In this document: one piece after another, positions 35,866 through 46,161 of the stretch | Numbering within the stretch: the stretch's first letter is position 1 | Layout: each line of letters opens with the position of its first letter | Origin: Shewanella sp. SR44-3 | GTDB taxonomy: Bacteria > Pseudomonadota > Gammaproteobacteria > Enterobacterales > Shewanellaceae | Reading direction: 5' to 3' | DNA: 64,000 nt | Assembly: GCF_014163735.1 (NCBI RefSeq) | Contig: NZ_JACJDV010000005.1 | Location: 1 to 64,000 of the forward strand | Program-made: the position numbers and the translations under genes | Notes under the pieces: model-generated | Seen by the model: the letters and a program-made list of their open reading frames with translations, nothing else | Told to the model about the DNA's origin: nothing | Databases searched by the model: none

Positions 35866-36105
35866 GTGGGCAAGGGGATCTTAAAAATTTATCTAGGGCT
35901 TGGTTTTACAGCGCTTGTTGTCTGCGCGAGTGCTTGCTCAAGTAGCGTGGGCAGTGAAATCTTTTATGAACTCACTCAGCCTACGCCGGCTAATGATTGC
36001 CAATACTTATTACCAGAAGACAGGGATTTATGCCTTATCGATGCGGAAAAAAGAATGAGTTACGAGGAATATATGCATCAAAGGCAGCAGATTATAACTC
36101 AATAA
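35866..36105 (+). CDS. Small lipoprotein (79 aa)
   Basis: The GTG at 35866 has AGGAG 6 nt upstream and gives a signal peptide (GILKIYLGLGFTALVVCASAC), shown with about 21 residues before the probable lipid Cys in ASAC; the first Cys of VVCASAC is another candidate. The rest is short and polar: NDCQYLLPEDRDLCLIDAEKRMSYEEY, with two Cys. I do not recognise it. An in-frame ATG further upstream lacks a site and would spoil the signal peptide. Confidence 0.7.
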   Translation: MGKGILKIYLGLGFTALVVCASACSSSVGSEIFYELTQPTPANDCQYLLPEDRDLCLIDAEKRMSYEEYMHQRQQIITQ

Positions 36106-36246
36106 CCGCCGTGGACATTGATTTTTGTGTCATCAATACTGCGTTCTGCTAAGTAACAAAGGAGCATAGGGTAAGATGCTCCTTGCGATTAATGGCAAGC
36201 CTCTCGCACTACAGCACAATTTAGCCCTAGCCCCATAGGGACAAAG

Positions 36247-36591
36247 TTAACCATTAATTTTTGAATTATCTGTAATTTTTTTATCATAATATTCAAAGGG
36301 AAATAGATTACGGATCTGTTGAGTCAGGTTGTCACCGACATTGGCCGATACATGTAATCGAATATCGCCTTGCTTTTCACAGCGTACCGTCATGGTTAGC
36401 TTGTCAGATTTAGCCAGCGCACGGCAATCTTGCTTAAATTTTTCAGGAATTTTACCTTTGTGGCTAATGAGTTTGCCATCTTTGAAATGCATCTCAAAAA
36501 CAGTTAAGCCTTTGTTTGAGTTGAAAATAAGTTTATAGGCGAGCACAAATAACACCAATATAAAGCTTATCTTAAAGATTGTTTCTAGCAT
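36247..36591 (-). CDS. DUF3634-like membrane-anchored protein (114 aa)
   Basis: A small protein with one N-terminal transmembrane segment (ISFILVLFVLAYKLIF, about residues 8-23) and a soluble domain: FEMHFKDGKLISHKGKIPEKFKQDC, then DIRLHVSANVGDNLTQQIRNLFPFEYY. The pattern fits DUF3634, found in Vibrio and Shewanella, function unknown. No neighbour gives a hint. Confidence 0.7.
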   Translation of the reverse strand: MLETIFKISFILVLFVLAYKLIFNSNKGLTVFEMHFKDGKLISHKGKIPEKFKQDCRALAKSDKLTMTVRCEKQGDIRLHVSANVGDNLTQQIRNLFPFEYYDKKITDNSKING

Positions 36592-36692
36592 GCTAATTTC
36601 CTATAAAGTGATTGATAACACTATATTTAAGATACTAAGACTTAAGTTAAAAGCAATATTTTTTACTTTTACCGTGGCTAAATATTGCGCTA

Positions 36693-36777
36693 TATCAAAC
36701 TTAGGTTAATATCAAACTCAGGTTAATATCAAAGTCAGGTTAATATCAAAGCTAGCTTAATCTTAAAGTTAGATTAA
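36693..36777. repeat. 17-bp tandem repeat, five units
   Basis: Five successive units of exactly 17 bp, 36693-36709, 36710-36726, 36727-36743, 36744-36760 and 36761-36777, share the pattern TATCAAA-N3-AGGTTAA, the last two more diverged. They lie upstream of a 64-aa gene, whose ATG is 70 bp on, and could be iterated binding sites or only slippage. Confidence 0.88.
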
Positions 36778-36846
36778 TGCGAAAGGTTAACCAGTCGCTG
36801 TTAATTCAAAGGCGGCGATGCCCGCAACTACATTAAGGATGATGTT

Positions 36847-37041
36847 ATGTCTATATCTCATACTCGTTTATCAAATGCTGATCGTTGGTCTGAACTTTGT
36901 GACAAGCAGATCGCCGTGCTTGATAGATTGTCTGCAAGTTTTCCTGAGCGCAGTGAACAGATTGCTGCTCTGTCGCATACTTGGGAAGTCATGCAGCAAC
37001 AAGTTAATGAAGGCAAAAGCATGCATAGCTTAGCACTTTAA
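36847..37041 (+). CDS. Small conserved-looking protein (64 aa)
   Basis: A soluble, helical 64-aa protein of unknown function: SISHTRLSNADRWSELCDKQI at the start, then SFPERSEQIAALSHTWEVMQ. The ATG has AAGGATG upstream, and a terminator follows 20 bp after the stop, so it is a complete single-gene unit. Its upstream region holds the 17-bp repeat array. Confidence 0.75.
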   Translation: MSISHTRLSNADRWSELCDKQIAVLDRLSASFPERSEQIAALSHTWEVMQQQVNEGKSMHSLAL

Positions 37042-37061
37042 TAATGCAATGCTTTCAGTGT

Positions 37062-37087
37062 AAAAAACCGCCTTGAGCGGTTTTTTT
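37062..37087 (+). terminator. Rho-independent terminator
   Basis: AAAAAACCGC and GCGGTTTTTT form a perfect stem with a CTTGA loop and run into T. It ends the small-gene transcript and precedes the puu region. Confidence 0.92.
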
Positions 37088-37294
37088 GTATCCGGAGCTT
37101 AAGGTGTTTATTTGTATTTGAACACCTAGTGACTAAACCTGCAGTTATTTTTACTGCAAATGTAAAAATTATTAATCAGATGTAACTAAGTGTTGAGTTT
37201 TTTATCCTTGGCAGCGTAATCTAAGTCAAAGAGACATGATGAAAATGTGCCTAATGAGCACTGGATTATCGCCCCCATTAGACAAGAGGTCAGT

Positions 37295-38794
37295 ATGAGC
37301 GCAGCAAAAACACGCAGTGATTGGGAAAGCATGGCACAGTCGTTATCTATCCAAGGTCAAGCATTCATAAATGGCCACTATCAAGCTGCAGCGTCTAAGC
37401 AGACATTCGATTGTTTAAGCCCAATAGACGGCCGTTTAGTCGCCAAGGTTGCCAGTTGCGATCTCGCCGATGCTAATTTAGCCGTGGATAATGCCAGAGA
37501 TGTATTTGAAGCTGGCACTTGGTCACAACTGCCGCCGGTTAAGCGTAAGCAAGTGCTGATCCGTTTTGCCGAGCTGATGGAAGAAAATGCCGATGAATTA
37601 GCTTTGCTTGAAACCTTGGATATGGGTAAACCTATCCGCTATTCAAGATCTGTGGATGTTATGGCCGCCGCCAGAGCTATACGCTGGTGCGGTGAAGCGG
37701 TTGATAAAATTTACGATGAAATTGCGCCAACTGCACACAATGAAATCGGTATGATCACCCGTGAACCCGTTGGGGTGGTGGCGGCGATTGTGCCGTGGAA
37801 TTTCCCAATGATTATGGCCAGTTGGAAATTAGGTCCAGCCCTTGCTACGGGCAATAGCGTTATCTTAAAACCTTCTGAAAAATCGCCGCTTACTGCCATT
37901 CGACTGGCGCAACTGGCATTGGATGCCGGCATGCCTGCTGGAGTGCTCAATGTGTTGCCGGGGTTTGGTCACACTGTGGGCAAGGCGTTAGCGCTGCACA
38001 TGGACGTCGACACCTTAGTGTTCACTGGTTCAACCAAGATTGCCAAGCAGCTGATGATTTACGCTGGTGAGTCAAACATGAAGCGCGTTTGGCTTGAGGC
38101 TGGCGGTAAGAGTCCAAATATCGTCTTTAATGACACCCCAGATTTACAGGCCGCTGCTGAAGCGGCTGCCTGCGCCATCGCTTTTAATCAAGGTGAAGTC
38201 TGCACTGCGGGCTCTAGATTATTAGTCGAATCTGGTATTAAAGATGAGTTGATAGCCCTGATTGCCAAGGAGTTTGAAGGTTGGCAACCGGCTAATCCAT
38301 TGGATCCCGCCACTACCTGCGGCGCCATGGTGGACAAGCAGCAGTTAGACAATGTGCTGGGTCATATTCAAGCGGGTAAACGCGAAGGTGCGGCGGTGGT
38401 GTCTGGCGGGGCGCAAGTGCTGGCTGAAACTGGCGGCGTTTATGTACAGCCCACTATTTTCAGCGGCGTTACTAATCAAATGACCATAGCCAAAGAAGAA
38501 ATTTTCGGCCCAGTGCTGGCGGTGATTGAGTTTGAAGGCATGGAGCAAGCGATTGAAATCGCCAACGACACTATTTACGGCCTAGCTGCAGGGGTGTGGA
38601 CCAGTGATTTGAGCAAGGCCCATAAAACCGCCAAGGCGCTGCGCTCAGGTATGGTGTGGATTAATCATTACGATGGCGGCGACATGACAGCGCCCTTTGG
38701 TGGTTATAAACAGTCCGGCAATGGTCGTGATAAGTCACTGCATGCATTTGATAAATATACTGAAATAAAAGCAACTTGGATTGCGCTGGATTAA
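37295..38794 (+). CDS. puuC: Gamma-glutamyl-gamma-aminobutyraldehyde dehydrogenase
   Basis: NAD(P)-dependent aldehyde dehydrogenase of the Puu putrescine pathway, oxidising gamma-glutamyl-GABA-aldehyde. The 499-aa protein matches E. coli PuuC throughout: RAIRWCGEAVDKIYDE, PWNFPMIM, GSTKIAKQLM, catalytic Glu268 in LEAGGKSPN and Cys303 in NQGEVCTAGS. The C-terminus GGYKQSGNGRDKSLHA is diagnostic. The start at 37295 has AAGAGGT upstream; an ATG 16 codons earlier is not supported. It leads puuD and puuA, with about 180 bp between. Confidence 0.93.
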   Translation: MSAAKTRSDWESMAQSLSIQGQAFINGHYQAAASKQTFDCLSPIDGRLVAKVASCDLADANLAVDNARDVFEAGTWSQLPPVKRKQVLIRFAELMEENADELALLETLDMGKPIRYSRSVDVMAAARAIRWCGEAVDKIYDEIAPTAHNEIGMITREPVGVVAAIVPWNFPMIMASWKLGPALATGNSVILKPSEKSPLTAIRLAQLALDAGMPAGVLNVLPGFGHTVGKALALHMDVDTLVFTGSTKIAKQLMIYAGESNMKRVWLEAGGKSPNIVFNDTPDLQAAAEAAACAIAFNQGEVCTAGSRLLVESGIKDELIALIAKEFEGWQPANPLDPATTCGAMVDKQQLDNVLGHIQAGKREGAAVVSGGAQVLAETGGVYVQPTIFSGVTNQMTIAKEEIFGPVLAVIEFEGMEQAIEIANDTIYGLAAGVWTSDLSKAHKTAKALRSGMVWINHYDGGDMTAPFGGYKQSGNGRDKSLHAFDKYTEIKATWIALD

Positions 38795-38902
38795 GAGCGT
38801 CAGGTTTTAATGTTGCAACTGTTAAACTTGAATTAACATGCATGTAACTTCTTGCTTGAGGTTAATATTGAGTGTAGTGTGGGAAAAATGGCCGATATAT
38901 TT

Positions 38903-38914
38903 AGCACTAGTGCT
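38903..38914. promoter_or_regulatory. Perfect 12-bp palindrome upstream of puuD
   Basis: AGCACTAGTGCT lies in the 184-bp gap between puuC and puuD, with ACATGCATGT (38836-38845) further upstream. A similar imperfect dyad, CACTAATAGTG, lies upstream of potF (41134-41144). A shared operator is possible but unproven; it does not match the known E. coli PuuR site. Confidence 0.3.
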
Positions 38915-38978
38915 TTGTTATTGCGCCATTTATAGCATCTAAGGTTGGTGATAATAGTAGGATTACTTAAGGTGAGAT

Positions 38979-39743
38979 ATGACAAGCACAAAGCCTCCTC
39001 TGATCGGTGTCGTTGCCTGTAATCGTCAGCTCGGATTACACCCTTTTTCGATTGTGGGTGAGAAATATTTACTCAGCGTGGTGCACGGTTCTGGAGGATG
39101 GCCACTGGTTATTCCTTCCTTGGGCGGAGCTCAACCTATCAACGCCATACTCGATAGCCTAGACGGCATCCTCTTTACTGGTTCACCCTCCAATGTGGAA
39201 CCTCATCATTACCAAGGTCCTGCTAGTGTGGAAGGCACCCATCACGATCCTAATCGTGACGCCAGTACCTTACCGTTAATCAAAGCCGCAGTGGCAGCAG
39301 GCGTTCCCATCTTAGGGGTTTGCCGTGGTTTTCAAGAAATGAACGTCGCTTTTGGCGGCAGCTTGCACCAAAAACTCCATGAAGTAGGTCAATTTATTGA
39401 GCACAGAGAAGATAAAACTGCCTCTATAGATGTGCAATATGGCCCAGCTCATGAGATTAAAATAGAAGCTGATAGCCTGCTGTTTAAGGCGTGGGGGCAA
39501 ACACAAGCCCAGGTAAATTCAGTGCATACTCAAGGCGTCGACCGTCTTGGCGTTGGGCTTAAAGTAGAAGCTTGGGCCCCAGATGGCTTGATCGAAGCCT
39601 TCTCCGTTACCGATGCCAAGGCGTTTGCCTTAGGTGTCCAATGGCATCCCGAATGGAAAGTTACCGAAAATCCGTTTTACTCATCGATTTTCAAGTCCTT
39701 TGGTGATGCGTGCAGAAATCGTGCTACAACTCGAGCGAGATAA
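38979..39743 (+). CDS. puuD: Gamma-glutamyl-gamma-aminobutyrate hydrolase
   Basis: Class I glutamine-amidotransferase-like hydrolase releasing GABA from gamma-glutamyl-GABA in the Puu pathway. The 254-aa protein has the nucleophile C115 in GVCRGFQE, and H223 and E225 in GVQWHPEW. The N-terminal FTGSPSNVEPHHY stretch is typical. It ends 3 bp before puuA, so the two are coupled. Confidence 0.92.
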   Translation: MTSTKPPLIGVVACNRQLGLHPFSIVGEKYLLSVVHGSGGWPLVIPSLGGAQPINAILDSLDGILFTGSPSNVEPHHYQGPASVEGTHHDPNRDASTLPLIKAAVAAGVPILGVCRGFQEMNVAFGGSLHQKLHEVGQFIEHREDKTASIDVQYGPAHEIKIEADSLLFKAWGQTQAQVNSVHTQGVDRLGVGLKVEAWAPDGLIEAFSVTDAKAFALGVQWHPEWKVTENPFYSSIFKSFGDACRNRATTRAR

Positions 39744-39745
39744 AC

Positions 39746-41101
39746 ATGGATAAGCTAATAGCGTTTTTAAAAGAAAAAAAGATCACTGAAGTAGAATGCG
39801 TGATCAGTGATATGACAGGGATTGCCAGAGGAAAAATCGCCCCCGTGGATAAGTTTGTCTCTGAGCGTGGCATGCGCTTACCTGAATCTGTATTGCTACA
39901 GACTGTGACGGGGGATTACATCAAAGAAGATATTTATTATCAATTACTCGATGATGCCGAGGTCGACTTTAATTGCGTGCCCGATGAGAACGCAGTATTT
40001 ATGCTGCCCTGGACCGCTGAAGCCACGGCGCAGGTCATCCATGATTGCTACGATAGAATGGGTAATCCTATTGAGTTATCGCCGCGTAATGTGCTTAAAA
40101 AAGTCATCGCCCTTTATGACGAAAAAGGCTGGGAGCCAGTGATTGCGCCTGAAATGGAGTTCTATCTAACCCTTCGCAGTGACGATCATGATTTACCGCT
40201 AAAACCGCCTATTGGCCGCTCTGGTAGACCTGAAGCTGGGCGTCAGTCATTTTCTATTGATGCTGCCAATGAATACGATCCCCTATTTGAAGACATGTAT
40301 GATTGGTGTGAAATCCAAGGCCTAGATATCGATACTTTAATCCATGAAGATGGCCCTGCACAGATGGAAATTAACTTCAGCCACGGTAATGCACTTAACC
40401 TTGCCGACCAAGTGTTTGTGTTTAAACGCACTTTGCGTGAGGCGGCCCTTAAGCACAATGTGTGTGTCACCTTTATGGCCAAACCTGTCACCGATGAGCC
40501 GGGCAGTGCTATGCACATTCACCAGAGTATTATCAATAAAGACACAGGCAAGAACATATTTACTAACGACGATGGCACTAAAAGTGCGCTGTTTTTAGGT
40601 TATATTGCCGGTTTGCAGAAATATATTCCTGAATTGTTGCCGCTAATGGCGCCAAATGCTAACTCTTTTAGACGCTTCTTACCGGGTACTTCTGCGCCAG
40701 TAAACTTAGAATGGGGTGATGAAAACCGCACTTGTGGTCTGCGTATACCAGAATCATCACCGCAAAATCGTCGTATTGAAAACCGCATACCAGGGGCGGA
40801 TGCCAACTGTTATCTGGCCATAGCCGCAAGCCTGTTATGTGGTTATATCGGCATGGTGGATGAGCTTAAACCATCGACGCCAGTGCAGGGGCGTGCGAAC
40901 GAGAGCCGCACCAATAACCCTAATTGTTTACCTGTGACCTTAGAAGAGGCATTGGCTGCAATGCAAGACAGTGATGCTTGTAAGACCTATTTAGGTGAGT
41001 CTTTTACTACTGGTTTTATTGCTGTGAAGCAGGCCGAGCTTGAGAATTTTCGTCGGGTGGTGAGTTCGTGGGAACGTGAGTTTCTGTTACTGACGGTATA
41101 G
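39746..41101 (+). CDS. puuA: Gamma-glutamylputrescine synthetase
   Basis: Glutamine-synthetase-like ligase that joins glutamate to putrescine, first step of the Puu pathway. The 451-aa protein has the GS fold with MEFYLTLRS (catalytic Glu region, about residue 137), the HEDGPAQMEINFSHG stretch, MHIHQS (ATP/metal His), and RRFLPGT...ENRTCGLRIP. E. coli PuuA is 472 aa. The start at 39746, MDKLIAFLKEKKI, is 2 bp after puuD; an upstream in-frame start overlaps puuD and is rejected. Confidence 0.92.
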   Translation: MDKLIAFLKEKKITEVECVISDMTGIARGKIAPVDKFVSERGMRLPESVLLQTVTGDYIKEDIYYQLLDDAEVDFNCVPDENAVFMLPWTAEATAQVIHDCYDRMGNPIELSPRNVLKKVIALYDEKGWEPVIAPEMEFYLTLRSDDHDLPLKPPIGRSGRPEAGRQSFSIDAANEYDPLFEDMYDWCEIQGLDIDTLIHEDGPAQMEINFSHGNALNLADQVFVFKRTLREAALKHNVCVTFMAKPVTDEPGSAMHIHQSIINKDTGKNIFTNDDGTKSALFLGYIAGLQKYIPELLPLMAPNANSFRRFLPGTSAPVNLEWGDENRTCGLRIPESSPQNRRIENRIPGADANCYLAIAASLLCGYIGMVDELKPSTPVQGRANESRTNNPNCLPVTLEEALAAMQDSDACKTYLGESFTTGFIAVKQAELENFRRVVSSWEREFLLLTV

Positions 41102-42541
<1,440 letters not shown>

Positions 42542-42574
42542 GCACTTTAGGCAATAGCGATTTAATGTTAACCG

Positions 42575-42608
42575 ATCATGGAGAAGCTTAGCTTCTCCAT
42601 GATTTTTT
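42575..42608 (+). terminator. Terminator between potF and potG
   Basis: A perfect 13-bp stem, ATCATGGAGAAGC with GCTTCTCCATGAT, a 3-nt loop and a T-run. It should let potF mRNA exceed potGHI mRNA. Confidence 0.92.
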
Positions 42609-42679
42609 AATGTAAAAATAATAAAATACAAAGGTTTCAGCCTCTTGGCTTTGGGCCGGTAAGACGGAGAAGAAGTAGT

Positions 42680-43855
42680 ATGTCAAATACCTCGGGTGCA
42701 GCCCAACCAATGGCGCAGTCACAGCAAGCAATGCCACTAACAGGCTCACAAAACACGGTTTCTAAGCCTGAAGTGCTACTGAAAATTGATGGCGTGAGCA
42801 AATTGTTTGATGGTGTTCGCGCCGTGGACAAGGTGTCATTGACCATTCAAAAAGGTGAGATATTTGCACTGCTTGGTGGCTCGGGTTCAGGAAAATCGAC
42901 CTTACTGCGGATGCTAGCCGGTTTTGAGCGTCCCAGCGAAGGCCGTATCTACTTAGACGGCATCGATATTACCGACTTACCGCCTTATGAGCGTCCTATC
43001 AATATGATGTTTCAGTCATATGCCTTATTTCCGCACATGACGGTGGAACAAAATATTGCCTTCGGTTTAAAGCAAGACAAGCTGCCTAAGGCTGAAATAG
43101 CTCAGCGTGTGGCTGAAATGCTTAAAATTGTTCACATGGAAAAATACGCTAAGCGTAAACCGCACCAATTATCAGGTGGTCAGCGCCAGCGGGTGGCTTT
43201 GGCCCGTTCATTGGCTAAACGCCCTAAATTGTTATTATTGGATGAACCTATGGGGGCGCTGGATAAAAAGCTGCGCACTCAAATGCAACTTGAGGTGGTT
43301 GAAATTCTTGAGCGAGTAGGGGTGACCTGCGTGATGGTGACTCACGATCAAGAAGAAGCCATGACCATGGCGGGGCGTATTTCCATCATGAGCGAAGGCT
43401 GGATAGCCCAGACAGGCTCGCCAATGGATATCTATGAGAGCCCTAATAGCCGAATGATCGCAGAGTTTATCGGCACAGTTAACTTATTCGAAGGTGAGAT
43501 TGTCGAAGATGAAGCGGACCATGTGATCATAGCTTCCGAGTCATTATCGCAACGCTTCCATGTTGATTATGGTGTCTCTACTAGTGTCGAAGACAGGCAT
43601 GTCTGGTTGGCGCTGCGTCCTGAAAAAACCATCATTACCCGTGAGCAACCCGAAGGTGAATTCAATTGGGCTAAAGGTGTGGTACACGATATCGCTTATC
43701 TTGGCGGCATTTCCGTGTATTACATTAAGCTTGAAAATGGTCAAATTGTGCAGTCGAGTATGGCAAACCGCGAGCGCCGTAGCGATCGAGCCACTTGGGA
43801 AGATCAAGTCTTCATTAGTTGGGAGGCCAGCAGCGGCGTGGTATTAAGATCATGA
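42680..43855 (+). CDS. potG: Putrescine ABC transporter ATPase PotG
   Basis: Cytosolic ATPase of the PotFGHI importer. The 391-aa protein has Walker A GGSGSGKST (residues 66-74), the signature LSGGQRQRVALARS (about residue 162), Walker B LLLLDEPMGALD (about 184), the H-switch VTHDQEEAMTMA, and a C-terminal TOBE-like domain. ATG with GGAGAAG upstream. Its stop overlaps the potH ATG as ATGA. Confidence 0.94.
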   Translation: MSNTSGAAQPMAQSQQAMPLTGSQNTVSKPEVLLKIDGVSKLFDGVRAVDKVSLTIQKGEIFALLGGSGSGKSTLLRMLAGFERPSEGRIYLDGIDITDLPPYERPINMMFQSYALFPHMTVEQNIAFGLKQDKLPKAEIAQRVAEMLKIVHMEKYAKRKPHQLSGGQRQRVALARSLAKRPKLLLLDEPMGALDKKLRTQMQLEVVEILERVGVTCVMVTHDQEEAMTMAGRISIMSEGWIAQTGSPMDIYESPNSRMIAEFIGTVNLFEGEIVEDEADHVIIASESLSQRFHVDYGVSTSVEDRHVWLALRPEKTIITREQPEGEFNWAKGVVHDIAYLGGISVYYIKLENGQIVQSSMANRERRSDRATWEDQVFISWEASSGVVLRS

Positions 43856-44757
43856 AAATAAAATCCCTGTTTGGTTTTATCAAGGGGCGGCACCTGACCA
43901 TGGGTATTCCTTACCTGTGGTTATTGCTGTTCTTTGCACTGCCCTTTGCCATCGTACTTAAGATAAGTTTCTCATCGGCGGCGATTGCCATCCCGCCTTA
44001 CGAGCCGACCTTTAACTATGTCGATGAAGCGCTGAACATCTTTCTTAATCTGGGTAACTACCTGTTATTGCTTGATGATCAGCTCTATTACATGGCCTAC
44101 CTAAGTTCGATAAAAACAGCCTTTGTGGCGACCTTGGGTTGTTTGCTCTTGGGCTACCCCATGGCTTATGCCATCGCCAAAGCACCAGCGAGACTGCAAA
44201 CCGTATTGTTATTACTGATTTTACTGCCTTCTTGGACATCGTTCCTTATTCGGGTTTACGCTTGGATGGGGCTACTGAGCAACAACGGCCTGATTAATAA
44301 TTTTCTTATCTGGGCTGGGGCAATAAGTGAACCTATTCAGATGCTTAATACTAATTTTGCCGTCTATATTGGCATAGTGTATGCCTATCTCCCCTTTATG
44401 ATTTTGCCCTTATACGCCAATTTAGTGAAGCTAGACATGAGCCTACTAGAAGCCGCATCAGATTTAGGTTCGCGCAGCATCAATACCTTTTGGCAGGTGA
44501 CTTTGCCCTTGTCAAAAAGTGGCGTGATTGCCGGCTCTATGTTGGTGTTTATTCCTGCCGTGGGTGAGTTTGTTATCCCTGAGCTTCTTGGCGGCCCAGA
44601 CTCCTTGATGATAGGTAAAATTCTTTGGCAAGAATTTTTCAATAACCGCGATTGGCCTGTGGCATCGGCACTGGCAATTGTGATGTTGGCGCTGCTTATC
44701 ATCCCTATTACCTTGTTCCACCGTTATCAGGCCAAAGAGTTGGAGAAAGACCTATGA
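43852..44757 (+). CDS. potH: Putrescine ABC transporter permease PotH
   Basis: Inner-membrane permease. The 301-aa protein has six hydrophobic segments and the EAA loop EAASDLGSRSINTFWQVTLPLSKSG (shown split: EAASDLG at about residue 203). It matches the PotB/PotH family (FALPFAIVLKISFS at the N-terminus). ATGA overlap with potG upstream and potI downstream. The ATG at 43852 is chosen over a longer frame that starts inside potG. Confidence 0.93.
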   Translation: MKIKSLFGFIKGRHLTMGIPYLWLLLFFALPFAIVLKISFSSAAIAIPPYEPTFNYVDEALNIFLNLGNYLLLLDDQLYYMAYLSSIKTAFVATLGCLLLGYPMAYAIAKAPARLQTVLLLLILLPSWTSFLIRVYAWMGLLSNNGLINNFLIWAGAISEPIQMLNTNFAVYIGIVYAYLPFMILPLYANLVKLDMSLLEAASDLGSRSINTFWQVTLPLSKSGVIAGSMLVFIPAVGEFVIPELLGGPDSLMIGKILWQEFFNNRDWPVASALAIVMLALLIIPITLFHRYQAKELEKDL

Positions 44758-45563
44758 AGAAGTTAAGTTTTTCCAATGTCATGCTGTGGCTAGGGCTGAT
44801 TTTCCTCTATGCGCCGATGTTTATTCTGATTTTTTACTCCTTCAACGGCTCAAAGCTTGTGACAGTGTGGGGCGGATTTTCCACTAAATGGTACGGCGAA
44901 CTGTTTGCGGATCAACAGATCTTAGACGCCGTCTGGACCAGTCTACAAATCGCCTTTTACAGTGCTAGCATGGCGGTGATTTTAGGCACTATGGCCGCCT
45001 TCGTGATGACCCGCTTTCGTCGTTCTTGGGGGAAAATGACCTTATCAAATATGATCACTGCGCCCTTGGTGATGCCAGAAGTAATAACAGGTTTGTCACT
45101 TATGCTGCTATTTGTGCATATGGCGGATTTAATTGGCTGGCCGACCCAGCGCGGCATGTTAACCGTTTGGCTGGCACACTCGACCTTCTGCGCCGCCTAC
45201 GTCGCTGTGGTAGTGTCCTCAAGGCTGCGAGATCTTGATATTTCCATCGAAGAAGCTGCTATGGACTTAGGGGCAACACCGTTTCAGACCTTTATGCAGA
45301 TAACTGTGCCCATGATAGCGCCTGCACTGGCGGCAGGGTGGTTATTGTCATTTAGTTTGTCATTGGATGATTTAGTTATCGCAAGCTTTGCCTCGGGACC
45401 TGGGGCTACCACCTTGCCGATGATAGTATTTTCCTCGGTGCGCCTCGGGGTCTCGCCTAAGATCAATGCGCTAGCCACCTTGATCATTTTAAGCGTGTCT
45501 TTGATAGCCTTCTTGATGTGGTTTTTTGCCAGAAGGGCAGAGAAGAAAGCCAAGATGCAGTGA
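44754..45563 (+). CDS. potI: Putrescine ABC transporter permease PotI
   Basis: Second permease of the importer. The 269-aa protein has six hydrophobic segments, YAPMFILIFYSFN near the start, and the EAA loop EEAAMDLGATPFQTFMQITVP. It matches PotC/PotI. The ATG at 44754 overlaps the potH stop as ATGA. It ends the operon; the terminator follows 28 bp on. Confidence 0.93.
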   Translation: MKKLSFSNVMLWLGLIFLYAPMFILIFYSFNGSKLVTVWGGFSTKWYGELFADQQILDAVWTSLQIAFYSASMAVILGTMAAFVMTRFRRSWGKMTLSNMITAPLVMPEVITGLSLMLLFVHMADLIGWPTQRGMLTVWLAHSTFCAAYVAVVVSSRLRDLDISIEEAAMDLGATPFQTFMQITVPMIAPALAAGWLLSFSLSLDDLVIASFASGPGATTLPMIVFSSVRLGVSPKINALATLIILSVSLIAFLMWFFARRAEKKAKMQ

Positions 45564-45591
45564 TGCGCTAATACGTTAATACTTGAAAGGC

Positions 45592-45632
45592 AGTCACGCA
45601 CAGTTGTTTGCGCAGCAGTGCGTGACTTTTTT
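45592..45632 (+). terminator. Terminator of potFGHI
   Basis: AGTCACGCAC and GTGCGTGACT form a perfect 10-bp stem with a 16-nt loop, followed by six T. It lies 28 bp after potI. Confidence 0.88.
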
Positions 45633-45638
45633 ATCCCG

Positions 45639-45836
45639 CTACCGAATGATGTTGTCTTGCTGCAAAGCTTCTTGGTGTACTGTGATTTGTTGTAAGGTGA
45701 CCTCGGCCTGTAATGGGCTAACGTCCCGAGTGACGCCCATTCTTACTGAAAAAGTTCAACGGTAAAAGGTCCCTATGGGCTCGGGCGCAATATCCCAGCG
45801 GCCTAATTCAATAGAGCAATTCGAGACTCGAGCCTT
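45639..45836 (-). pseudogene. Degenerate coding remnant with internal UGA
   Basis: On the minus strand a 65-codon stretch between stops reads like protein, interrupted by one TGA at 45756-45758: before it GRWDIAPEPIGTFYR, after it GVTRDVSPLQAEVTLQQ, ending DNIIR and TAG. Codon choice (TTA, CAA, GAA, ATT) is like neighbouring genes. No start codon or Shine-Dalgarno is visible in frame upstream of the remnant, and a TAA bounds it. I read it as the C-terminal end of a decayed gene; the parent family is unknown. It could be chance, but the amino acid pattern is unlike the shadow frames around it. Confidence 0.45.
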
Positions 45837-45987
45837 TTAGCCCAATATCCTCCCATTAGTATTCGATTTTTAGTTTAGCCCTTAAAAGATCTATCTATAA
45901 CAACCGATTAGCCTAAGTGTGCTGATTTATGCTTTGCAAACAGCACAAGGCATCAAGACTAAGACGCTATAAGACAAGGAGGTCATC

Positions 45988-46032
45988 TTGAAGTACATGA
46001 TTTTGGTTCTACTCATACCAATGACGATTTAA
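45988..46032 (+). CDS. 14-codon hydrophobic micro-ORF with perfect Shine-Dalgarno
   Basis: TTG at 45988 is preceded, at 5-nt spacing, by AAGGAGGT (45976-45983), the best ribosome site seen in the window. The peptide MKYMILVLLIPMTI is short and hydrophobic, then TAA. It may be a micro-membrane peptide, or the start of a truncated gene whose frame closes early. After the stop, the frame would continue FFPTQWWL to another stop. Confidence 0.35.
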   Translation: MKYMILVLLIPMTI

Positions 46033-46161
46033 TTCTTCCCAACTCAATGGTGGCTTTAAATTAACCCTGCCATCCAGCGTAAAGCTATAACAAAGCTAGT
46101 TTTTTTACATCTCATCGGGCATGCTGTCTAGATTAAGATTATTGCATTACGGATAGTGACT

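Larger units (their letters stand above)
45564..46161. other. Long gap with terminator, degenerate gene fragment and micro-ORF
   Basis: A 598-bp gap after potI. It holds a terminator (45592-45632), a degenerate minus-strand coding remnant (45639-45836) and a 14-codon ORF with a perfect ribosome site (45988-46032). The rest (45837-45987 and 46033-46161) shows nothing I can assign. Confidence 0.6.

Noticed and set aside
36693..36777. CRISPR array
   Set aside because: The 17-bp units are contiguous with no spacers and no cas genes are in the window.
39710..39745. Earlier GTG start for puuA inside puuD
   Set aside because: It would add 12 residues without a family match; the ATG at 39746 gives the normal N-terminus.
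45583..45765. + strand 60-codon frame after potI
   Set aside because: Its Cys-rich sequence is unlike protein, it runs through the potI terminator, and the minus strand here reads as the better coding remnant.
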